A stretch of DNA of 64,000 bases, taken from Polaribacter haliotis. GTDB lineage: Bacteria; Bacteroidota; Bacteroidia; Flavobacteriales; Flavobacteriaceae. This document shows positions 50,401 through 59,400 of this stretch, one piece after another. Within the stretch, counting starts at the first letter, position 1; the number at the start of each line of letters is the position of its first letter. The stretch is from the NCBI RefSeq assembly GCF_014784055.1, contig NZ_CP061813.1, forward strand, positions 2,800,001 to 2,864,000, given 5' to 3'. A program made the position numbers and the translations under genes. The notes under the pieces were generated by a model, which saw nothing but the letters and a program-made list of their open reading frames with translations, was not told the origin of the DNA and did not search any database.

Positions 50401-53400
50401 AAGACACACAATTAGTAGTTTCTGGAACAAGTACAGATGGATTATTAAATAATGATACAGATGCAGATGGAGATCCTTTAACAATTTCAACATTTGAAGC
50501 AGAAGGAACTACATATAATGCAGGAGATACAGCAGTGTTAAATGATGGAACTTTAAGTATTTCTTCTGATGGAGGATATATATTTACTCCAAATAGCGAT
50601 TTCAATGGAACTATTCCAACAGTAACTTATAACGTTACAGATGGTGTAATTACAACACCAATTGCTGGAACTTTAGATATTGAAGTTTTAGGAGTAAATG
50701 ATGCACCAATAGCTTTAAATGATTTAGGAAATACAGGTTTAGAAGACAACCCAATTACTACTAATGTAATTACGGCAAACGATTCAGATGATAATCCTCT
50801 ATTACCAGCAACAATAATACTTATAGATCCAAATAATCCTACAAATACAGCAGTTGTTGGAACTCCATTAGTTATATCAGGAGTTGGAAGTTATATTGCA
50901 GATAATACAGGTATAGTAACATTTACACCAGAAGATCATTATTTTGGACCTGCAAATGTTAATTATACAATTAGCGATGATTTAGATCCAACATTAGGAT
51001 TAACATCTAATGTTGCAACAATTGGTATTACAGTAACATCGCTTAATGATACGCCTGTAGTTGAAAATAAAATGAACACAACTTCAGAAGACACTCAATT
51101 AGTTGTTTCTGCAACAAGTCCAAATGGATTATTAACAAATAGTACTGATGCAGATGGAGATCCTTTAACGATTTCAACATTTGAAGCAGAAGGAACTACA
51201 TATAATGCAGGGGATACAGCTATTTTAAATGATGGAACATTAAAAATTAATTCAGATGGTAGTTACACATTTACACCAAATGAAAACTTTAGTGGAGCAA
51301 TACCAAAAGTAATATTTAATGCTACAGATGGTACAGATACAGTTGCAGGTGAATTAGACATTACTGTAGGTTCTGTAAATGATGCACCAGTAGCAGTAGA
51401 CGATTTAGGAAATACTACAAATGAAGATACAGATATAGAAATAGCATTAGTTGGTGGTAATGATACAGATGATGGAGCAGTAGTTCCTTCAACAATAGTA
51501 TTAATAGATCCAAGTAATCCTTCAAATACTGGAAACTTAACAATGCCATTAGAAATAGTAGGAGTTGGTATTTATACTTTGGACAATTTAGGAAATGTAA
51601 CATTAGATCCTGTTGATAATTATAATGGACCAGCAAATGTAAATTATACAATAAATGACAACGATCCTACAACGCCATTAACATCTAATGTTGCCACAAT
51701 TGGTATTACAGTAACAGCTGTTAATGATGCACCAATAGTTGCAGATGAAACAACAACAAACTTAATTTTTGAAGATACTCCTTATACAGAGTCAGCAGCA
51801 ACAGGATTATTAATTAACGATTCTGATACAGATGGAGATCCTTTATCAATTTCAACATATATTGTTGATGGTAAAACCTACAATGCTGGTCAATCTGCGA
51901 ACTTAACAAAAGGAACTCTAAAGATTAATTCTGATGGTAGTTATACATTTAATCCAGCACAAGACTATTTTGGTCCTGTGCCTCCAATTACGTATAATGT
52001 TTCTGACGGGACAACAACTACGCCAGCTTCTTTAACAATTGCTGTAGTGCCAGTTAACGATCCACCAGTAGCAGTAGCAGATAAAAATACTACGAATGAA
52101 GATACAGTGTTAACAGTGTCTCAAGCAAATGGTATTTTAGCAAACGATTCTGATATAGAAAACGATGCTCTAACAGTTACAGCATTAATGGTAAATGGAA
52201 ACCCAGCAACAGTTGGCAGTCCTATCAATTTAACAGAAGGAGTTTTACAAATTGAAGCAAATGGTAGTTATGTATTTACACCAACAGCAAACTTTAATGG
52301 AACTGTACCAACAGTAACATATACTGTAAAGGATGGAACAGATACAACAACAAGTACTCTAGATATTACTGTTACACCAGTAAATGATGTGCCAGTAGCA
52401 ATAGCAGATACGAACACTACTCCAGAAGATGTAGCAGTTAGTGTTAATGCTGCAAATGGATTATTAAATAACGATTCAGATCCAGAAAACAATACATTAG
52501 CTGTAACGAGCTTTACAGTTGGTGGAACAACTTATGTTGCTGGAAACACTGTTACTTTAACAGAAGGTTCTTTAGTAATTAACTCTAATGGTAGTTATAC
52601 ATTTACACCAGCATTAAATTATAATGGAACTGTACCAACAATATCTTATACTTTAAGCGATGGAACAAACACTGCAAATAGCACATTAGATATTACAGTA
52701 ACTCCATTGAATGATGCTCCTGTAGCAACTGACGATATTTCATCGACAGATCCTGGAGTTTCAGTAATTATACCAGTATTACCAAATGATACAGATTTAG
52801 ATGGAGATACATTAACAATTTCTAGTATTGTAACACAACCAGGAAATGGAACAGTAACCATAAATACAGATGGAACAATAACATATACACCAAATCCAGG
52901 ATTTAATACTGGCACAGATGTATTTGTATACCAAGTTTGTGATGGAAATGGACTTTGTGATACAGCAACAGTTTCTGTTAAAGTTCCAAAATCGTTATTA
53001 CCTCCAGTAGCAAACCCAGATGTAAGATTTACATCAGAAGACGTTACATTAACTGTAGCAGCTGCTAATGGATTGTTAAATAACGATACAGATGCAAATC
53101 CAGGAGAAACATTAACAGTAACTAAATTCCAAATTAGTGGAACAAATTACAACCCTGGAGATACTGCAACAATTGCAGAAGGTACAATTACAATAAACGC
53201 AGATGGAAGCTATACATATGTACCAGCAGCTAATTATAATGGTTCTGTGCCAGTTATAAACTATACAATTTCAGACGGTACAGGAACTGCACCAGCATCT
53301 AGTACTTTAACAATAACAGTTTCTGGTATTAATGATGCACCAGTTGCAAACCCAGATACGAATACAACACCAGAAGACACACAATTAAGTGTTACTGCTG

Positions 53401-56400
53401 CAAATGGTTTAATTAATAATGATACAGATCCAGATGGAACTCCATTAACATTAACTCAGTTTGTTGTAAATGGTATTACAAGTACTGCAGGAACAACAGT
53501 TACATTAACTGAAGGTTCTTTAACAGTAAATGGAGATGGTAGTTACACATTTAACCCAGCAAAAGATTATGTTGGAACTGTACCACAAGTAACTTATACT
53601 GTTACAGATGGTGTAGAAAATGTAACAAGTACATTAGACATTACAGTAACAGGAGTAAATGATGCTCCTATTGCAGTAGACGATTCTGTTACAACAACAG
53701 AAGATACACCAGTAACAATTTCTAACATTACAGGAAACGATACAGATGATAATACTGTAGACCCTTCTACTGTAACATTAATTGATCCTAATAATCCTTC
53801 AAATACAGGAAATTCAACTACACCATTAGTTGTACCAGGAGTAGGAACTTATACAGTAGACAATTCTGGTAATGTAACATTTACACCAGACCCTAACTTT
53901 AATGGATCTGCAGATATTAATTATACTGTAAAAGATAATGATGGATTGGTAACTAAAACACCTGCGAAAATCAGTATTACTGTAACACCAGTAAATGATA
54001 CACCAAATGCAGTTGCAGACGTAAATTCTACCACAGAAGATACTCCATTAATAGTATCATCTGCAAACGGAGTTTTATCTAACGATTCAGATGTGGAAGG
54101 AACTTTATTAACTGTTTTAGAATTCACAATTAATGGAACGGATTACCCTGCAGGTACAACAGCTTCAATTACAGAAGGAACTTTAGTAATAAATTCTGAT
54201 GGTAGTTATACATACACACCAGCATTAGATTATGTAGGTGCTGTACCACAAGTTACATACACTGTTTCAGATGGAGTTAATAATACAAGTACAACATTAG
54301 ATATTACAGTTACAGGTCAAAATGATGCACCAGTTGCTGTAGATGATTCAGAAACAACTGTTCAGAACACACCAGTTACAGTAGCTACAATTACTGCAAA
54401 TGATAGTGATTCAGATGGAACAGTAGATCCATCAACAGTTATTTTAATAGATCCTAATAATCCAACAAATATTGGTGATTCAACAACACCGTTAGTAATT
54501 GCTAATGTTGGAACTTACACAGTAGATGCATTAGGAAATGTAATCTTTACTCCAGAACCAGAATTTACAGGAGTTGCAAACATTAATTATACTGTAGAAG
54601 ATGATTTAGGATTAGTTTCTAACATAGCCAAAGTTACAATTACTGTTCAACCAGATAACGATGGAGATGGTATTATTGATACTGTAGATTTAGATGATGA
54701 TAATGATGGTATTCCAGATACTGTAGAAAACGGAGGAGATGATCCTTTAAATGATACAGATAACGATGGTATTCCAGATTACAGAGATACAGATAACATT
54801 ACTAAAGATGATAATAATGATGGTATTGATGATAAATACGATTTAGATGGAGATGGTATTATAGACCAGTTTGATACTGATGGAGATAATGATGGTATTC
54901 CAGATGTAGTTGAAGCAGGAGGAACAGATACAGATGGAGATGGTAAAGTGGATAATTTCACAGATACCAACAACGATGGTTTAGACGATACTATAGCAAC
55001 TACGCCATTAACAACTCCTGATACAGATGGAGATGGAGTACCAAATTATCAAGATATAGACTCAGATAATGATGGAATTTTAGATAATATTGAAGGTCAA
55101 GATCCAGCAAATTATATCGCTCCATCAGGAACAGATACAGATAAAGATGGTATAGATGATGCTTACGATGCAGATTGTACACCTTGTGGTTCTATAACAG
55201 GAAGCCCAATTAATACACCAATGAATTCAGATTCAGATGTAATACCTAACTATTTAGATATTGATGCTGATAATGATGGAATTGTAGATAATATCGAATG
55301 GCAAACAACTTCAGGATACATTGCACCAGGAGTAGATACAGATGGAAATGGTTTAGCAGATGTTTACGAAACGATGCCAGGTTCTGGTATTCCAATTAGT
55401 AATCCTGTAAATACAGATGGTACAGATACACCAGATTATACAGATACAGATTCAGATGGAGATGGTTTATTAGATACTGTAGAAGCTTATGATACAGATG
55501 GAGATAATGTAGCTGAACCAGGTAAGATATTTACAGGTGTCGATACAGATAATGATGGTTTAGATGATGCTTTTGATTTAAATCCTAATGGACCAACAGA
55601 TTCTGGGGCAGCATCTAACAATAACCAAGATGTAACAGATTTCCCTAACGATCAAGATCCTGGAACTGCAGAAGTAGATTTTAGAGATAAATTTACATTC
55701 GGAGTTCTTGTAGATACAGATGGAGATGGAATTTCAGATGATATTGACATTGATGATGATAACGATGGAATTATAGATGTAGTAGAATCTTTAGGATTCG
55801 AACCTTCTTCAGACCCTAATGACTCATCTTGTATTTTACCAAATGTAAGTTTTAAAAACCCAGTTTATGTTGCAGGTTCTGGAACTGGTTCAGGTACAAT
55901 TGGAGCAAAATACCGTTTCGAAAATGTAGTAGACGTAACAGGTTTTGGTGGATCAGGAGGTATTTTAGATGCTATTATAGAAATTACAGATATCCAAGGA
56001 GGAGCATCTTTAATATCTATAGATAATTCTACAACTGGTAATCCAGACGCATGGCAACCAGAATATACTGTACCAACGCCAACTGGTAATAAAGCAGAAA
56101 TGGCATTTAAAGTTATTTTAGTTAATGATAACACTAACACACTGTATAATATTAGTAGATTTAGTGGAGTTATTTATGATATTGATGGAGCAAATGCAAG
56201 AGAATCTGTTATTTTATCAAGACCAGGTTTATATGCAGTAGACAATGCAACGTTATTAAATGTTACAGATAATCCAGCAACAGGTTTAGTAACTTTCCAA
56301 GGACCAGATGATACATATGCTGGAGTAGATTTAGCTCCAGGATTAGCAACATTCTTTAGTTACTACAATTCATCTTCATTTAATATTCGTTTCTCTGCAA

Positions 56401-59400
56401 AATTATTGTCTGCAAGTTCAAATACTAATTTGGGTTCTGTATTATTCTCTGGTTGTGCAATTAATGGTTTGTTTGAAGGTAATAATATTTCAACTGCACC
56501 AACTCAAACTAACGGTGAAAATGAAACTATAGATGACGCAACAAATTCAGGTCCTGGTACATTTCCAGTATTTACTGTAAATGATGGAATTGATAGTGAT
56601 GGAGATGGAAAATCAGACGATAAGGATATAGATTCAGATAACGATGGTATTCCAGATAATGTAGAAGCACAAGTAACAGGATCTGGTTACATTGCACCTA
56701 ACGTAGGTGTTGTAGATACAGATGGAGATGGTTTACTTGATGCATATGACGACAATACTACAATCAGTGGTTTATCCCCTGTAGATACAGATGGAGATAA
56801 AATACCAGATTATTTAGATACAGATTCAGATAATGATGGTTTAGATGATACCAAAGAAGCAGGTTTCATAAAATCTACAGCGAATAATGATGCAGATAAC
56901 GATGGTTTATTAGATGCTTATGATGATGTTGATACAGGAACAGGATTGTTCGATGTAAATGATGATCAAAATGGAGGTGCATCAGATTTACCAAATGATG
57001 ATAATACAGCAACAACAGAAGTTGACTTTAGAGAAATCAAAGATAATGATGGAGATGGTATTCCAGACTCTGTAGATTTAGATGATGATAATGATGGTAT
57101 TCCAGATACAGTAGAACAAAATGGAAACCCAAATAGAGATACAGATAATAATGGTATTCCAGATCATTTAGATTTAGATTCAGATGGAGATGGAGTAAAT
57201 GACTTAACAGAATCAGGTTTTGGTCAAACAGACTTAGATAATGATGGAGTTATAGATGGTTCAGAAACTGGTTCTGGTTCAAACGGATTATTCGATTTAA
57301 TTGAAACAACACCAGAAAGCGGAGCAACAAAAGATACTCCACTAGATACAGACAAAGATGGTACACCAGACTTCCAAGACACAGATGACGATGGAGATGG
57401 AGTTCCAACTAAAAATGAAGACGTAGTTTCTGCAGATGGAGATCCAACTAACGACGATTCAGACAACGATGGCATTCCAAATTATTTAGATATAGATGAC
57501 GATGGAGATGGAGTTCCAACGAAAGACGAAGATGTTGTTACGAAAGATGGTAATCCATTAAATGATGATACAGATGGAGATGGAACACCAAACTATTTAG
57601 ATAATGATGATGATAATGATGGTATTCTAACCAAAGACGAAGATGTTGTAACTGTAGATGGAGACCCAACGAACGACGATTCAGATGGCGATGGCACACC
57701 AAACTATTTAGATAATGATGACGATAATGATGGAGTTCCAACAAAAGATGAAGATGTCGTAAATATAGATGGAGATTCAAGAAATGACGATTCAGATGGC
57801 GATGGTATTCCAAATTACTTAGATGAAGATGACGATAATGATGGAGTTCCAACTAAAAATGAAGATGTTGTAAATGTAGATGGAAATCCAACGAACGACG
57901 ATTCAGATGGAGATGGTACACCAAACTATTTAGACCAAGATGATGATAATGATGGAGTTCCAACAAAAGATGAAGATGTTGTAACTGTAGATGGAGATCC
58001 AACGAACGACGATTCAGATGGCGATAGTATACCAAACTATTTAGATCAAGATGATGATAATGATGGAGTTCCAACCAAAGACGAAGATGTTGTAACTGTA
58101 GATGGAGACCCAACGAACGACGATTCAGATGGCGATGGCACACCAAACTATTTAGATAATGACGATGACAATGATGGAGTTCCAACAAAAGAAGAAGATG
58201 TTGTAACTGTAGATGGAGACCCAACAAACGACGATACAGATGGCGATGGCACACCAAACTATTTAGATCAAGATGATGATAATGATGGAGTTCCAACAAG
58301 AGATGAAGATGTTGTAACTATAGATGGAGACCCAACGAATGACGATACAGATGGCGATAGTATACCAAATTATTTAGATAATGATGATGATAATGATGGA
58401 GTTCCAACCAAAGACGAAGATGTTGTAACCGTAGATGGAGATCCAACAAACGACGATTCAGATGGAGATGGTACACCAAACTATTTAGACCAGGATGATG
58501 ATAATGATGGAGTTCCAACAAAAGAAGAAGATGTTGTAACTGTAGATGGAGATCCAACAAACGACGATTCAGATGGCGATGGTACACCAAACTATTTAGA
58601 TAATGATGACGATAATGATGGAGTTCCAACAAAAGAAGAAGATGTAGTAACTGTAGATGGAGATCCAACAAACGACGATACAGATGGCGATAATATTCCA
58701 AATTATTTAGATAATGATGATGATAATGATGGAGTTCCAACAAAAGAAGAAGATGTTGTAACTGTAGATGGAGATCCAACGAACGACGATACAGATGGCG
58801 ATAATATTCCAAATTATTTAGATCAAGATGATGATAATGATGGAGTTCCAACAAAAGAAGAAGATGTTGTAACTGTAGATGGAGATCCAACAAACGACGA
58901 TTCAGATGGCGATGGTACACCAAACTATTTAGATAATGACGATGATAATGATGGAGTTCCAACAAAAGAAGAAGATGTTGTAACTGTAGATGGAGATCCA
59001 ACAAACGACGATACAGATGGCGATAATATTCCAAATTATTTAGATGAAGATGACGATAATGATAACGTTCCAACAAAAGACGAAGATGTTGTAACTGTAG
59101 ATGGAGATCCAACAAACGACGATACAGATGGCGATGGTACACCAAATTACTTAGATGAAGATGATGATAATGATGGTATACCAACAAAAGATGAAGACAT
59201 TGTAAATGTAGATGATAACCCAAGAAACGACGATTCAGATGGCGATGGTGTTCCAGATTATTTAGACAATGACGACGATAATGATGGTATTCCAAACAAA
59301 GACGAAGATTTAGATGGAGATGGAGATCCAACAAACGACGATTCAGATGGCGATGGTATTCCAAATTACTTAGATGAAGATGATGATAATGATGGAGTTC

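Larger units (their letters stand above)
40990..54655 (+). repeat. Array of 41 cadherin-like (tandem-95 type) modules
   Basis: Each module is about 330 bp (110 residues). It begins N-D-x-P-V-A-x-x-D-T-N-T-T-x-E-D and contains NGVLKNDTDxDGD, a GSYTFTPAxNFNG strand pair and VTYTVSDGT. I counted 44 boundary motifs in the whole protein, 41 of them here. Some modules form a second class with TIILIDPNNPSNTG. Confidence 0.85.
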
